A DNA stretch of 64,000 nucleotides, from assembly GCA_001557505.1 (NCBI GenBank), contig LSAX01000001.1, forward strand, positions 1,674,001 to 1,738,000. Direction: 5' to 3'. The stretch is from Reticulascus tulasneorum. Its lineage: Eukaryota; Ascomycota; Sordariomycetes; Glomerellales; Reticulascaceae. Below the pieces are notes generated by a model. The model saw only the letters and a program-made list of their open reading frames with translations, searched no databases and had not been told where the DNA came from. Both the position numbers and the translations under genes were made by a program. This document shows, in pieces, positions 16,181 through 29,661 of this stretch (within the stretch, counting starts at the first letter, position 1; every line of letters starts with the position of its first letter).

Positions 16181-19100
16181 TCCCGGTGACGTTATGGTGG
16201 TGTTCAAGCGCGTTTGGTGGCTGAGTGCAGCAAGGTCGAGTATAGTGGCTGGTGGGGTGCGTCCGCTGTGCGTTCCGCCACTGATTTCTAGGGAGCCTAG
16301 ACTAATACCTAATTAGTAGTAAGTAGGCTACCTAACTTAAATTTAATAGTGGCCATCAACCATCGCATATTCCATCCCCACTTCGCATATACTGCAACAA
16401 TAATTGCTTTCCTGGCAAATTAAAGCTGCGAATGCTGAGTTGTACACCGCGCTACAAACAAAACCTTTTGACTTAACACTGACTTTCCGTCAACTTCAAG
16501 CTCTACGGGAATGTGATAATCAGGTTCTAGGGAAGAAGCCCTCATATACAGCCCTGCAACTCTGATTGAGACAGAAGCAAAAGCTGTCCAAAACAGCAAG
16601 CTATTTCCTTCTCCGGAAATCTCATAAAGTCCGATTCTCGACTAGGAGGCCCGTGACACTACCGAGAGCCAGTGCTATCATTCTGTGTCGGGTTTTGGAG
16701 CGTCATGCCGATGACTTGCTGCCCGCGGGTCGCAAACGCATTGAACCCTTCATCGAAGTCTATTCACCATCTAGACGACACTTGCGGGGTCAAGTCTAAT
16801 AATAGCGGCATCCTCTCCGAGGCCTGTAATACGAGTAAAGGCCCAAATGTTGAACTCTTCAGGGACCTTGATCGTTGAAGAATGTTGCCCATTTCGGATG
16901 CCCCCAGTGGTGTATCGAGAGATGATTATCTCTGGACCCCCCTTGCCAAGATTCAAGATGATGGTCAATCCCTAAGACTTAACAGAGGTGAGCCTATCAA
17001 GGCACTTGCTGTCTCGGTCCATTTTCTACATTGGCTCTGAAAATGTGATCCAGGGCGGCGTGCATATGACTCGTGACTCTCGTAGTGTTGCAGCCCCGAT
17101 TGTGACTGTATTTGAGATTGGCACGTCAGTATCCCCTGGGCGTCGGATGACATGCCTTTGGTTGCAATATGTGGTTGCGTTACGGTGGATAGAGACAAGG
17201 GACAACTTCCTCATACGTGAAAATAAACCCGAACAGATGGTAGCTCAGACTGCAGGGTTACACGCAACCGAATATAACGAGCACTACGTTGCCGACTTGC
17301 CTTTCTCGACTTGATGAAGACCATTTTCGGCCCATCAAAATAAGCTCGTTCATGATCTTCAAAGCTTCAAAATTAAATCTCCGCTTGCCGAGCTCCGACC
17401 TACAAGGTCCAGCTGAGGACGACTCTGCACGCAAAGTCGCCACCAACTAATCAGATGCAGCCTTGAGAATACGACTTTGGATGCGGAGACCGACGATAGA
17501 AACATGGTTGGCACAACATTACAAACGAGGAATCGTATCCCTGAATCCCAAACTGACACGAGAAGGATTGATATGCGTACGTAGTAGTGTCATGATCAAA
17601 ACGGATTGTGCCGTGATGGGAGTGAGAATCCCAATGTTGCACAAGCACAAATGCAGGGGATGCTTACGCCAACCACAACCGCCACTTATCAGAAATGTCT
17701 AGTCCATAAGAGTTCCATGTTTCCATGATCCTTCCATCACGAAGACAGGGCATCTCGCCCTGCTCGGCACTTTCTAGAACTTCAATTTCCGAAGCAGAGC
17801 CGTGGTCGATGTACATACATCGTGGTTGTATCAAGACCCCACCAAGAGGTCCGAGAGACGAAGCAAGGCAATATGACAGGTCCACGGGTTCTGATGATGT
17901 GCGTAACGTCTACCAACAATGTCAAGACGGGCACCGAGCGACTTCGCATCCGGCCCATTGGGAATTGCGATGCTGATCCGCTTGGACTGCTGAAGCGGTA
18001 GGATATTGGTGCTGGAGCACTTGCACAAGACGCTAGGCATCATACCATAGCATCATTCGCACCTCGAAATAGCTGCTCTGCCACCCGGCATCAACGATGA
18101 AACACTGAAGGAAGACCTCATTGGCGCTAGCGATCCGAATCAGTTCGGCAGTTCCATGTCGCCTCGTGATATGGCTGCAGTAACTGAAGCAAAAAAAATA
18201 AAAGTTGGAACGGCCGGGATGTGCCTGGTACGGATGGTATGGATGGTTCAACCATTAGCACCACGCGGCTAGAGTTGGGGGTTTGACCTGTCCCGTGTAT
18301 GCCACGACATCTTATACAGCGTCAATGGGGGTCCGCGGACGACCTATTTAGGAGGAGACGGATTCGGATCTCACGGATCCGTGCAGGTCATGGGTCTCGA
18401 ATTGATAGAGGTCTGGAAAGCCGGGAGAGAAGCAGATATTTGGACCAGATATAGGAGATATCCAGGTTTGGTCCGGACAGGGGTGTAGACTTAACCGTCT
18501 TTGATGGGGTACGCGGGGGGCGAGATATCGTCTAATTGAGTTTCCCCCACGTCCCGAAACAAGATTTACTTTGCGATGAGAGACAATGGCCACTCTACAG
18601 ATTACAGACGGAGACGCCATATCACCTTCACGGGCACACGCCCAGCCTAGCCTGGCAGGCCTTTGCAGTAAAACAGATAACCACGAATAATGAATTCCCG
18701 CCTTTTAACGAGCTTGTAGTCAAAACAAGGCAGACCGCCGAACTATTGGGAAAAGTCCGGCCGCAGGCCGCCAAGCTAGTGTCGTTCTGCAAGCCCGTTG
18801 GCTGGACGAGAAATGAACTTTGTGATCGAAGAGGGATGGGCCGCAGGTCAACTCAGGGGCAGTGCCGGACTCAATATCACGAGTCTTACCAAGCCTTCCA
18901 TTCAGAGTCCTCGAACACCCCTTCACGGCCTTCGGTGCTGCGGGATAACGGAGGAGCCAGTAGCACAGATAATGTGAGCTGTCAGATACTCTGGCATTTG
19001 CGAATCATCCTTACACCCGGCCTTGGCCGTAGTTGCAACAAGGCCATATGACTTGGGTTTTACTCCAACACCACCCTCAAATGGCCGCTGGGAGAGTAAG

Positions 19101-22100
19101 CGACCTCCAGATAGGCATTGGTGCAATATGACTCCGTATCAGCACGAAATTGATTCTTCTCTCCCAGGGCCGGCAGTTCGCGAGGTGTCCCTATGGGAGA
19201 CTGCCTGCTCGCCATGTTCGGAGGCGGACTGCCAACCTTTGATCAAAGACCGTCTCTTCTCAGCCAAAGTCCTCATATCAAGTACTCTAGGCAGGAAATT
19301 TGCAAGCATGTCTTGTACCTCCATTGCTGATTGCGAAAAGGGCCTCCACGTGGTGCTGCCATGTAATCACCCTTCGTCATCCACAACTGCAGGATAGGTT
19401 ACACGCCCCTTTGCAAGCTATTGCACGTGGCGCCAAGGACATGCCTGTTTATATGATTGTGATAACGATCTGACTCGCGGGTCGCTTGTAGTAATGCAAC
19501 GGAGGTTATCTTGCCGCTGAGAAAGATTGCCTTCTATCTATTGAGGGCACCGGATCTACCGTAATTTGGAGCTCGGCTTCGTGTGACTTGAGGAGGCGAT
19601 GAACCATTCGTCCAAAGGCCAATGCTTGCAGCCCCGGACAAGAGCTTCCAAATACCATGGGTATTAGCAGACACAGACTGCTATTGCATGGGGACTACTT
19701 CTAATTACGGTGAATTGATCTATCCTTACTGAGGTACTAGTTCGGGCTAGAAACCTCTGTCTGATGGAGAGATTCAAGTGTTGGCGCATGGATAGCTAGA
19801 CGATCGCCCTGCGCACGATCAAACTCATTGGAACCGCAGGTCAGCGCTGTGTAGCCGGCTAGCAGTCGACATAAAGATGGTCTTCACTTTCCTAGATTGT
19901 TGAGAAGGGAGTTGAGTTTGTCCCGGGGTTGTACCTCGGATCGACCGTAGCACGCACTCCGTGCTCGCTGTAAGCTCTTGACGAATGGTGGCTTTTACTA
20001 CAATCATCAGTCAAGCCAAAGCTTGTAAGAGCAGGCAGTAAGATTAGTAGCTGAACGTATCGATCAGGGCGCAAAGATTTCCAAACTGGCAGTTGATGGA
20101 AGCGGGTTTCCTCCTGATCCAGTCACGGTTATCTTGCATGATATCTACGGCTTTTGCCCTCATGCCTCCGAGTATATTTACACTATACTAGATAGAAATA
20201 TCATATCTGGACGAGGATAGCGAACCGTCCCTTAGGATCTGTAATAGCAAGTTTCACCTCGATAAGACCCAGCGCTGGTAGGACGGAAAGCATGAATTTA
20301 CAGTAGGCTAATCCCCAAGAGAATCAACTCTTTTAGTAAGTCTAGTAACGTCGACTCGGTTTACAATGAGCCGCCAGATAATGTTCAAACTCAAAGGCGA
20401 TCTGCACGCAATGCTACGTCTACGGTACCCAGTATTCGATTCTCTGTCGTTGAAAGCGTGGACGGAGCGAAGATGACTAAGCGTGGTTGAGATGCTCAAG
20501 AATAACCTCGTCCCTGGTCTTCGATTCAATGCGCTTGGTCAGTTCATAGAGCTCTCTACCTTCCAACGTTACCAGCGTTCATGACTCGTAATCCGATGTC
20601 ACGTATCAGAAGCGAAGTGAAGCCGTGGCTGAAACTCCAAGCCGGCCAGTCCCGCCGTGCTGAGAAAGCATAAGCCTTCGCCGTTCAGTCGGCCAGCGGA
20701 GGATTTTGGAAGCCCGAACCCGCAACAACCTTGCCAGTGTTTGCCAATCCATCCTGGTCGTTATCTTCGGCGAATGCTATCGATAAACACTCCCGCGGCC
20801 GTGACGGCCGCCGCGAGGGGGAAAAAATCTACTCGAGACGTGGAGGTTTCAACAATCCTGGTAGACGTATTCCGTCATGACAGTCTGGTGGTGGTGTGTG
20901 GTTGGTTTAGGCTGCGCAGCCCATGTCGGGCTTGTGTACTTCAGGTGACGCAGAGGCTCAGGCTCGTTCCAAGAAACACCTCATGATTTGCAACGTGACA
21001 TATTTCACTCAAAGATGAGGATGACAGGGCTCGGTTTGACATTTCATGCGTCCATCCCCTTACAAGGAGTTGTTTGTGATCTGCTCGGCAGCCAGGGACT
21101 AGTCCCGTCGTACAACGGCACTGATCGCCAGGACGAATCATGCCTTGCAGGTCCTCGCGTCCTGCTTTGCAACTTCAGCCTCAATTCGTTGTGCAAGAGT
21201 TGTGCGGGAGTGATGTGCCTGGTCCACGAACAGATCAATTTGAGCTGTTCATGCAGAGGATTTGATAATCTGGGGAACGATTTTGAGGCAGAGCACGCTT
21301 CACTGGTCCCCTCCCGTCTCCCCTTCCGCGGAGGTTGCATTGGGGTCGCCTGAATGCGATCTCCAATGCTGCAAGTCATCTTAAGCGCCGTGGAGCACAC
21401 GGAAAGCAATATAGTGGTGCATAATGTGGAGGATGTTATAGACTCCCCCCCCGATCTTCGATAAGTGAGGTGTGTTTGTGCGACCCACCGGATAATTCAG
21501 GAGACCGGGTCTGGAGGTTTGAGTGGTGGGGGGTTTTAGGTTGTGTCTTAATAACTTTTACACGCACCACCTTCATATCGATGTTCTAAAGCATTCAGGA
21601 ACGCCAAGTGTAGAGTAGGTACAGATGTAGTTGGTGAGAGTTTTCGACGCTGGTACCTTGCAGAAATGAGAATGCGGAGCTTAACTCAACTAAAATAGCA
21701 ACATGATAGCGCTGGAGGAGGCTAACGCAGGGAGAGAGGTACGCCGGAGGCCCCAGAGCGAATCGAAGACGAGGGAAAAGAGCGGTGAAATGGTACACTA
21801 CTGCACACCATCGCTTTGGAGTCTCCCCTCACAAGCCTCACATGGTCAGCAGATGGGCAACAGGCGCCGCTAGACCGAGCAGTAGCGTGATTGTACCTGG
21901 CATGGCGAGCACTAGACCTGAAGCCCCGCATCGCCGGCCAAGGTGACAGACAGGCCAGGCCAGCCACGAAAGCGGGCCCGATGAGTTTAGTGTGGTTTGG
22001 GAGGTGGTGTTGAGGGTGTGTGCAGAACTTGATTCTGAACCTCCTCGTCCGAAGAGGCAACTTGGTATTCGCACTTCGCATCATGCAAATCAATCAAGTG

Positions 22101-23797
22101 GGCTCCGAACTGGGGGGGCTGTGGAGCGGGTGCGTAAACGGCGGCTGTTCTGCACGATTGCCTCATAACCGGTACGAAGTAGAGGATTGATTGCGATACG
22201 GGAACCCGCTGATGTCTGTGCAGCCGATCTTGTCAATCGAGCATGCCCAGCCCTCTCTAATCTTGCGTGCTTCCTAAGCATTGAAACGGCAGAGGGAGGT
22301 TTGGAGATCTCGCCGTCCACTTCCGTCCCTTGGACCGAGCGCAGACGAGAGAAAAGATGCTTTAAACGTCATTTCAGATAACTCCCTTTCGCGTGGCTGG
22401 GTTGCATTGGTCGAACGCAAGCCAGCCTGGCTGCTGCACACACTTTCGGTCGAAAGCGGGTACGGTCACTTATGGGGAGAGCTACTGTAAGTCTACCTTG
22501 CGTTCATACGGTCGTAAACCGGCGCCGCAGCCGCTATTGCTGCAGCGCACGGAGGGGATTTGCAGTTGTGGTTTCTAAAAGTTGAACGCCACATCGATGG
22601 TGGAGGGAGTATTGGGCGTAGAGTGTCTCTCGCTGCTCTACACTCTTTGTGGTCTAGGCGCGATGTCGGATACCGATCGGGAGGAGCAACAAGAGAGGAA
22701 GATGAGGAGACGAGGAGGGACTAGGCGTCTCCTAGGCAGGTTGGAGGTAGGGGAGGAATTCGGATGGTTCTGATGAGCTCGCATCTAGTCTACTTCGTTC
22801 CAGGCACTGGGAACAAGATACGGACCAACAAGCAGGTGATTACTATCGACGATATGACCAAAGCTCGACCGGGGATGAGCCTCTGATGAGACTTGACAGT
22901 TGGGGAAGTGTGGGCAACGTAGCACAGCTTGGAGGCCAGGTGGTTCCATTCTGGCCGGTCAAAGTCGCATTGCTCATCAAACATGGCAGGTTGGGTTGGG
23001 TTGGCAACCTTGACGATTCGACTATCAAGGAGTCATCACTCAGCTGACTTAGCCCGTAAGTCCACCAAGATTACCTCCATCCGTGTGCCTGGGGGGGTTG
23101 TCTAATGAAGCTGAACTTGATGGCACCATCACCTCAATGAGGGGTAATTATTCGTCTAGTTCCCTTACGTACATCGGGCTTGGACGCCACCAATGCCTCT
23201 CTCCCCGTAGTTTACTCTATCGGACTGCTCCAAGTGGGCCTATCGGCCGAATTCCAGGTCACTCACCGTACCCAAAGAGCCCACGCCCAGGTAAATTAGA
23301 CCCAAAGCTCGAGAGCTGGCGGCCTATGGTCATCGGTGTGGCACAGGCTGTTTTTGCGGGGCGGCGGACTGGCTAGCATTATCGATGGCGTCCCGCGGGA
23401 AGATCAATCAGGGTTTTGAACATTCACGAAAGTGCATACATATGTAGGCCGTCTGAACTCAGTGCTGCCGTTCTCCGAGTGCACACACACATACACGCCT
23501 ATGTATGCAAGGTACCCTTATCAAAAGTGGACTCGGGACTTGTCGGGTTTACCATCGCGTGGGTGACGGAAAAGGCAACGAGAGGGAAGCTTTCGCGTGC
23601 GCAGTCCATTCATCGCCACAGAAAAAGCAAAACGAGACACAGAGCGGCTGGGTGAGCGCGGGCTTTGAGGTGATTCATGATTCATGACACCTTCATTTTT
23701 CCTTTTTCATTTACGTAGTACAATCTCGAAACGGCGCCCCACCGCTCGTAGTGTTTCTTTTCCGGGGGGTGCCATACATATGCAAGGGACCTGGGGA

Positions 23798-23823
23798 GGG
23801 GGGGGGGGGGGGGGGGGGGGGGG
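23798..23823 (+). repeat. Poly-G tract, 26 nt
   Basis: An uninterrupted run of 26 G on the plus strand, preceded by GGGGA. It is the longest homopolymer in the window. The true length may differ because such runs are hard to sequence. Confidence 0.9.
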
Positions 23824-26800
23824 AAGCAAGGCAGCACTTCAGGAACGAGGAAGGTGAGGAAAAAGAAAAGGGACTTTGCAAAATAAGAAAAGCTGACGCC
23901 AGATGGGCCGACGGCATCTCGCAAATGTGATTTGTGAGAACTTGGCCCGATGACCTAGAAGCAATGTGCCAGCAAGCCAGCTTATTCAATACGCAGTGTC
24001 ATATGTACATGAAAAGCTTCAATTAGCGTGGGCAGGCTTCTCTGCTCTTCACTCACTTACACGGTACTTACCGAAATGCAGTACGACCAGCCTAATCTGG
24101 CCTTCGTTACTCAGCATCTAGGCCTCTAGCGGAGGAGGAGCAGCAAGGTGAGGCGCCTGATATTTCAAGAAACACTCCGAAGGGCATCTCATTACTATGT
24201 CCGGGGCGGGGTCCGATCTGAGTGATGGATGATGGCTGTCCTTCTGCCCCTGATGATCGCTGCTACCTGATCCTTGCGGACCGTCTTGTACATACATGTC
24301 CAGGAAGATGGAGCCTGCTGGCGAGAGAGATCCTCAAACGTCGACTTCCAATTAGGGTTAACTCATCGCATCTTTCCCTAGAGGGTAAGCCCGAATTGCA
24401 GACGTCCGGCATCCGGGACTGGGCAATGCGGATTTGGAGGTGTCGGAATTCTTGATCCTCACAAAATGTGGTTGCCGTAATCTTGCAAAAGTCAGGGTCC
24501 TGTCTAGTCTGTCGTGGCCGGAGCGGGCAACGGACAATTAAAGGAGCGGATATTGGCGAGCAGCATCTGATATGTGATAGATATGGTGATTACGATAGCT
24601 CCGTGCCCAAGCTCTTTTCTTTTTTGGCGGGATCTAGCCTGTGGTTGTGGTTACATGAACCGTGGTTTGAAGCCTCACATGATGATCCCAGAAATTGCCT
24701 GGTGGTATCGGTCCCGATGTCCATCCATAACCCTGTCTCGTAAATCCTCCTTTCGATATTTTTGTAATCTGCGCCTCGCAGGCTTTTGGAAAAACGACCG
24801 CCGCAAACGAAACGACCTGTCTCAAAAAGACCACGGGCTAGCGAGCGGCAGGTCTTGGATTCGGCCTGGTTCTCCCTTCTCGCCCTGACCTGGCTCTGAT
24901 CTGTCCGCGCTCCTTTCCTGGTCCCTGGCAGAGCAGGAGGGCCGCAAGATGGGAGACCGAATAGCTCGTTCCTGATCGGGAGAGCCAATGAGCGACGTCC
25001 ACGCAAGAGCATGAGGGTGTTTCAGTGTGGCACTTGTCGCGGTGCGGGAGGTGTCTAATTGGACTGCAGAAAGCCAAGCCCTTTCACACCTCACCGGGCG
25101 AGCGAGCGTGTCCAACTGGCCAACAGGTGTCAGACACCCCCCCATGGATTTGACTGTCGACGTCTCTCTGCGAGTCGGCGCGCGATTGACCCGTTACCGC
25201 GAAACAAGACACGATTGGTGGTTGTGCTGGCATTTCTCTCTCTCCCCATTCGGGTTTGTTGACTCGCTCACCGCCTCGTGTGCTGGTCTGAGGCTTGGGA
25301 ACCGTTGGCTAGCGAAGCTTAGTTTGCGAATATCAGACGGGCCGGCCGTATCAAAGCCTGGGTCTGACCTCATTTCGGCGCATTTTATTCCAGCCTCTGG
25401 TTTAGCCTTGTACTGCTAAGTTGATACAGCGCCGCTACCGCGCTGTTTGGAGCGAGAGAGCCGGTCCGCGTGGGAACCGAGACACGGACCTACGAACTAC
25501 GAGCACCAAACTCGTATGGGACCCCACGTAGACAAGGCGATGATGAGACTCGTTCGTGTCGAAAAGCTGGAACCCAAGGCTCTCGGTACCGGCGAAGCTA
25601 TGGAATCCCCGAACTTTCTCTCCATCTCAAATTACAGATTCGCTACGTATGTAGTAATATGAACGCTGCTATTCGAACACACACCACCACCCTAAAGAAG
25701 AAGTACGGCATATGTAACAGCGGCGGTGCAACACCAGAAGCCTGGCCGCCCCCGTACACAACCCCATACGTACATACATGGAGGGGGGCATAAACGTCGT
25801 TGCTCTTAAGATCGCTGCTAAACCTCCACATACGGAAGTGGGATTGACAAATTGCATGCATGGAAGCGAAGGAGGGACCGCAGCAGCACATCTCACTGGA
25901 TAGTTCGGCTGCCATGTTGTGTCTTATTTTCGAAGGAAAAAAGAGGTCAAGGCGGCGGCCGTGGTCTGCAGCCTGCAGACGCCAGTCGAAAAGCTATGAA
26001 TACCTCACTTGCGCGTCCCTTGGCGCTGCTTGGGGGAAACATGACAAGGCTAATTAAATGAACGAGACAAGACGACGACGGATCATCGACATACTACGGT
26101 AGCTGCTGTGTACGACGACGACAACTGACAGCAAGCAAGGCCCCCATGGGCCAGTTGGCTTCTTCCGTACATATGCAAGCAGGAAGCATGTATCTCTCTG
26201 TTCCATTCGTCGAGAATGTTCGTAAATCTCGACCGGAAACTTGATTCCTCGGGCTTTCGGCTTGACTGACACTCACTGATGGATGACATGGTCCCCCCCC
26301 CCCTCCACGTCCCTCAATCCTCGCGACACTAGTTGGTATCTATCCTGATGGTGCAACCTAGTGCAAACCCCATTGCTGGCCCCAGAGCCACCTGGCGGTC
26401 TCCATTGACTTCAGAAGTGCATGGTAGCTCCTGGCTAGGAGCCGGTGAGAGTGGCTTTACCGCCCCTCATTCGCTAATCGGATTTGCTGTGCCTGGGCCA
26501 CACCTCGAAAAAGTAGGGGGAAGTAGGGTTGTGGCCAGGAACCATCGGGAAAAACCCCTCTCCCCCTTCCCAGTTGTACGTTGGGCAGCCTGCGCGGAAA
26601 TCATCACAAAACCACATGGCACCATCCAGGCCATGTAATCGTGTTTTTGCTCTTCCCTCCCTCCCCTCGGTGTTGCGTGCACACTGCCTGGGTTCGTGCT
26701 TTGAGCTTCTTTTGCACTCAATTGGGGAGCGGGAGGACGAGTGGTGGACCAGCTCGGCAGCCCCATCCCGCTCCTTTTGGAATCACGGAATAGACGCACC

Positions 26801-26930
26801 CTCCCGGGAACAGCAATAGGCAGGGAAGAGAGGGAAGAGGAATATGGGGGGGTTTGTTTTGTGTGTTTTCCCTTCCCAGTCTCCACCTTTCGTAAAAGAC
26901 ACAAACGTTGCCATGTATGTACATACTGTA

Positions 26931-26946
26931 CCCCCCCCCCCCCCCC
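26931..26946 (+). repeat. Poly-C tract, 16 nt
   Basis: An uninterrupted run of 16 C, directly after a TATGTACATACTGTA palindrome-like segment. Confidence 0.9.
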
Positions 26947-27628
26947 AGAAACACCGCCGTGCTATCTATCAGGGAACCCTGCCGTTTGCCATGCTTCATT
27001 TTTGCCGCCAGAGGAGCCAGCCATGTCCCATATCGATGCCCGGTCCATGTACCTCGAGGCCAAGTGCCATCTTTCCCACACGCTTCTCCCGATCCCGCCC
27101 TGATCACTCTCTCGGCCATCGCCCCATGGCCCCCCCAACCCAAACCCAACCGCGTGCGTGGCTAGCATCCAATATGAAATTATGGAGAGCCGTTCCCTGG
27201 GGGGGGTGTCCAGGTACCACTCACACCTCGCACCCCCCCTCTTCACTCTCTCTTGACGACGTCCACTCCTCTTCTCTCTTACACGCCTCTGTCAATGCTC
27301 CAGTTCCACCTTCACCACCACCAGTGTCTTGGATATACCAACCATTGAGTCGTAACACACACACACCTCGCTCACGGTGCAGCAAGCCCCCCCCGCCCCC
27401 GCCTAGTCCCCATCCATGTAAGATATGTACTGCGGGATTATTCACATGCCGTTGTTTCCAACCTGTGCACGGTTATATAGCTTATACGTGCCCCCCCTCG
27501 AACGAACTGCCCGGTATCTCTCTTTGGTCGAGGGAGGGACGGCAGCCGGTCCAAGACCTATCCCGCTTCACCTTGTTTTCTCTTATGGTAAAGCTGCAGC
27601 AAACTGCCGCTCGCACCTCTTTGCATTC

Positions 27629-27635
27629 TATATAG
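27629..27635 (+). promoter_or_regulatory. Possible TATA box of the collagen-like membrane protein gene
   Basis: TATATAG lies about 380 bp upstream of the start codon at 28012 and is followed by a long CT-rich stretch, a common fungal promoter layout. The assignment is inference only. Confidence 0.2.
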
Positions 27636-28011
27636 GGAAACCATCTTCCTCTCTTCCTGCAGCCTCTGCCTCTCCAGCCTCTCGTTCGCTCGAAAGGTCG
27701 CCATACCCGTCAAACCCCGACTCCAGCGTTAACCTCGCCGAGTCGTAGGACCTTGCCATCCTTCTATCCATACACTGTTTGTCTACCCCCCTACAAAAAA
27801 CCCCCCCCAATTTTCTTTCTTGCCCGCCGACTGTGATATCTTCCATGTTGGTGACGGTTTGCCTTCGGAGGGTACAAACGTCCTATCCAATGGCTCGGTG
27901 ATACCCGTCCATCTTGGTTCTTTTTTCTCCTTCCCTTCTTCGCGCGTTACGTTTTAGTGAGAGCTCCTTCGGCCCGCCTAGCCAGTCCGAGGATTCGAAT
28001 GAGACCGGACC

Positions 28012-29661
28012 ATGTCGAGTTTGCAGTTGCTGTTGGCGGTGGCTTGCTTGCTAGGTTCGTCTTCTTCGGCTCGAGCATTCGTTCTGCGAGTCAGACAAGA
28101 CGAGAATAAAGACGACGGAGGCAACCGTGGCCCCGGTGGCGGCGGCGTGCCTGGAGAAGAGGATGACGAGAATGAGGACCGGGAGGGACCGAAAGGTGTG
28201 GTTTGACAGCACGATATGCACAAGATCCAGCACACACAGAAGCACTGGACCTATATCACTGCCACCGCTCGCCGCACGTCTTTCTCTCCGAAGCTCGCTC
28301 ACATCCCGAACGCAATGCACCGTCCTCGCCGTCTTCGCCGTCTTGCCGTGCTCTCGTCATTCTTTACCACTAGTTGATGCTCCTGCTAACTCCATCTTTC
28401 TTTCATAGGCCCAGCACTCGGTTCTCCTCAGCTTCCCACCGGCAGCCGACCTCCTGGACCGCCGGGACCGCCAGGACCACCAGGACCACCAGGTCGAGGA
28501 CCTCCTCCTGGACCTCCTGGACCTCCTGGACCTCCAGAAAGTCGCCCTGGCCCACCTCCATTTACTTTCGTCGAGACCCCACAGACGACCCAGACTCCTG
28601 CTCCTCCGCCTCCTCCCCCGGTAACCACCAGTCTTGTGGTTTCTGTCACTCCAGAGCCTGCGTCCACAACCTCGACTCCTTCGCCTGCTGGATTCGTAAC
28701 GATCGTGCCGCCTGCTGCAACGACTGTCACTCCCCCGCCGGAGACCACTTTGGCCGCCACCGAGACTTATGTACAGAACAAGGGCCCTCTGAATTCAATC
28801 GTTTCGTCGGCGTCTTTGGCTTCGCCAAGCTCCAGCTCCAGCTCCATAGTGACGACAACGACTAGCTACGACACCATGCAGGGCATCAACTCATCCAGTA
28901 TTGACAGCAACCGAACCCTAGTTATTACACTAAGCACGGTTCTTTCCGTGGTCGGTTTCTTGGTCGTCTTTGGCGCTGTTTTCATCTGCTGTCGGTTCAG
29001 GCGAAGAGGGCGGATCCCTTTCTTCTCCCGAGGCATCTCTCCAATCGACGATGAGGAGATTGAATCTTGGAAGGTCAACATGGGGACGCGACCAATCGAG
29101 AAGGCCCCTCTCGCGGTGAACAAGCCCACCTCCGGGGAGTCGGTGAGGAAACCGCCCAGTGTGATTGTATACCAGAACCACAATCAGTACCAGCCGCGGC
29201 CGTCCGGAGAGCAGTCGCCTCGGTCCCTGCTGTACAAGAACAGTGTCGAAATCCCACAGACACCGGTCCTAGCCCGAGCACCGAACTCCCGTCCGGGTCT
29301 CACAGATGAGACAGTCGAGGGCGACCAGGCATTTCTTCCGTCCCCGAAGCGACATCCTTCGCGGCTATCCAAGCTACCATCGGCCCGCCACCACAGGACA
29401 CGGAGCTCACGAAGCAGCATGAGCGGAATGAGTTTCCGCGACCAGTGGTATGGCCACTACACAGACACGGAGCTATCTCCCCGCACGTCAAATGATTACT
29501 ACAACTTCCCTTCAACTTCCCATTCAGAGCGCAAGCACACGCGCGTCTATTCTACTTCCGAGACCCCGCCGAGGCTATCGCTCGATGACGAGTTCTACCT
29601 CGGTGGCCTCTCACCACGGCCACTCGTCCGACAGGCCGACATTGGCGTGGCTATTGGCTGA
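28012..29661 (+). CDS. Single-pass membrane protein with collagen-like Gly-Pro-Pro ectodomain
   Basis: I do not recognise a named family. Two exons (28012-28195, 28409-29661) joined in phase 1 give 478 residues; the 213-bp intron ends TTTCATAG. Residues 1-22 form a signal peptide ending ARA. An acidic Gly-rich stretch follows, then a collagen-like Gly-Pro-Pro region at about 76-105, a Pro/Thr/Ser-rich segment likely to be O-glycosylated, and one membrane span at about 231-256, with basic residues (RFRRRGR) just inside. The cytosolic tail of about 220 residues is Ser/Pro/Arg-rich, with many possible phosphosites. This layout resembles fungal cell-wall stress or polarity proteins of the Mid2/Wsc/Skg6/Axl2 type, but no WSC cysteine domain is present. 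Exon 2 is certain as a frame; the exon 1 join is well supported by frame and signal peptide. Confidence 0.72.
28450..28536 (+). repeat. Gly-Pro-Pro coding tandem repeat
   Basis: Imperfect tandem 9-nt units (CCTCCTGGA, CCGCCGGGA and CCACCAGGA variants) encode repeated Pro-Pro-Gly triplets, interrupted by an Arg-Gly and a Pro-Pro-Pro segment. The varied third positions show that the repeat is maintained at the protein level rather than by recent slippage alone. Confidence 0.85.

Larger units (their letters stand above)
15991..28011. other. 12-kb gene-poor region
   Basis: No gene can be supported here. All ORFs are short, mostly under 110 codons. None of those I read has a recognisable protein, and the one longer ORF (26844-27635) is low-complexity Pro/Ser/His sequence made by C-rich tracts. 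Base composition is not strikingly AT-rich, so there is no obvious sign of heavy RIP. A set of short minus-strand ORFs at 16771-18251 looks faintly protein-like and could be a decayed gene. From about 23.7 kb on the DNA becomes rich in poly-G/C runs and pyrimidine tracts; the last 500 bp is CT-rich and is probably the promoter and leader of the next gene. Confidence 0.5.

Noticed and set aside
26844..27635. A 263-codon plus-strand ORF
   Set aside because: It is Pro/Ser/His-rich low-complexity sequence arising from C-runs and CT tracts, with no recognisable domain and no conserved-looking blocks.
15991..28011. A RIP-mutated transposon filling the gap
   Set aside because: The sequence is not clearly AT-rich, and no transposase, reverse transcriptase or long terminal repeats were seen. 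Old relics cannot be excluded by eye.
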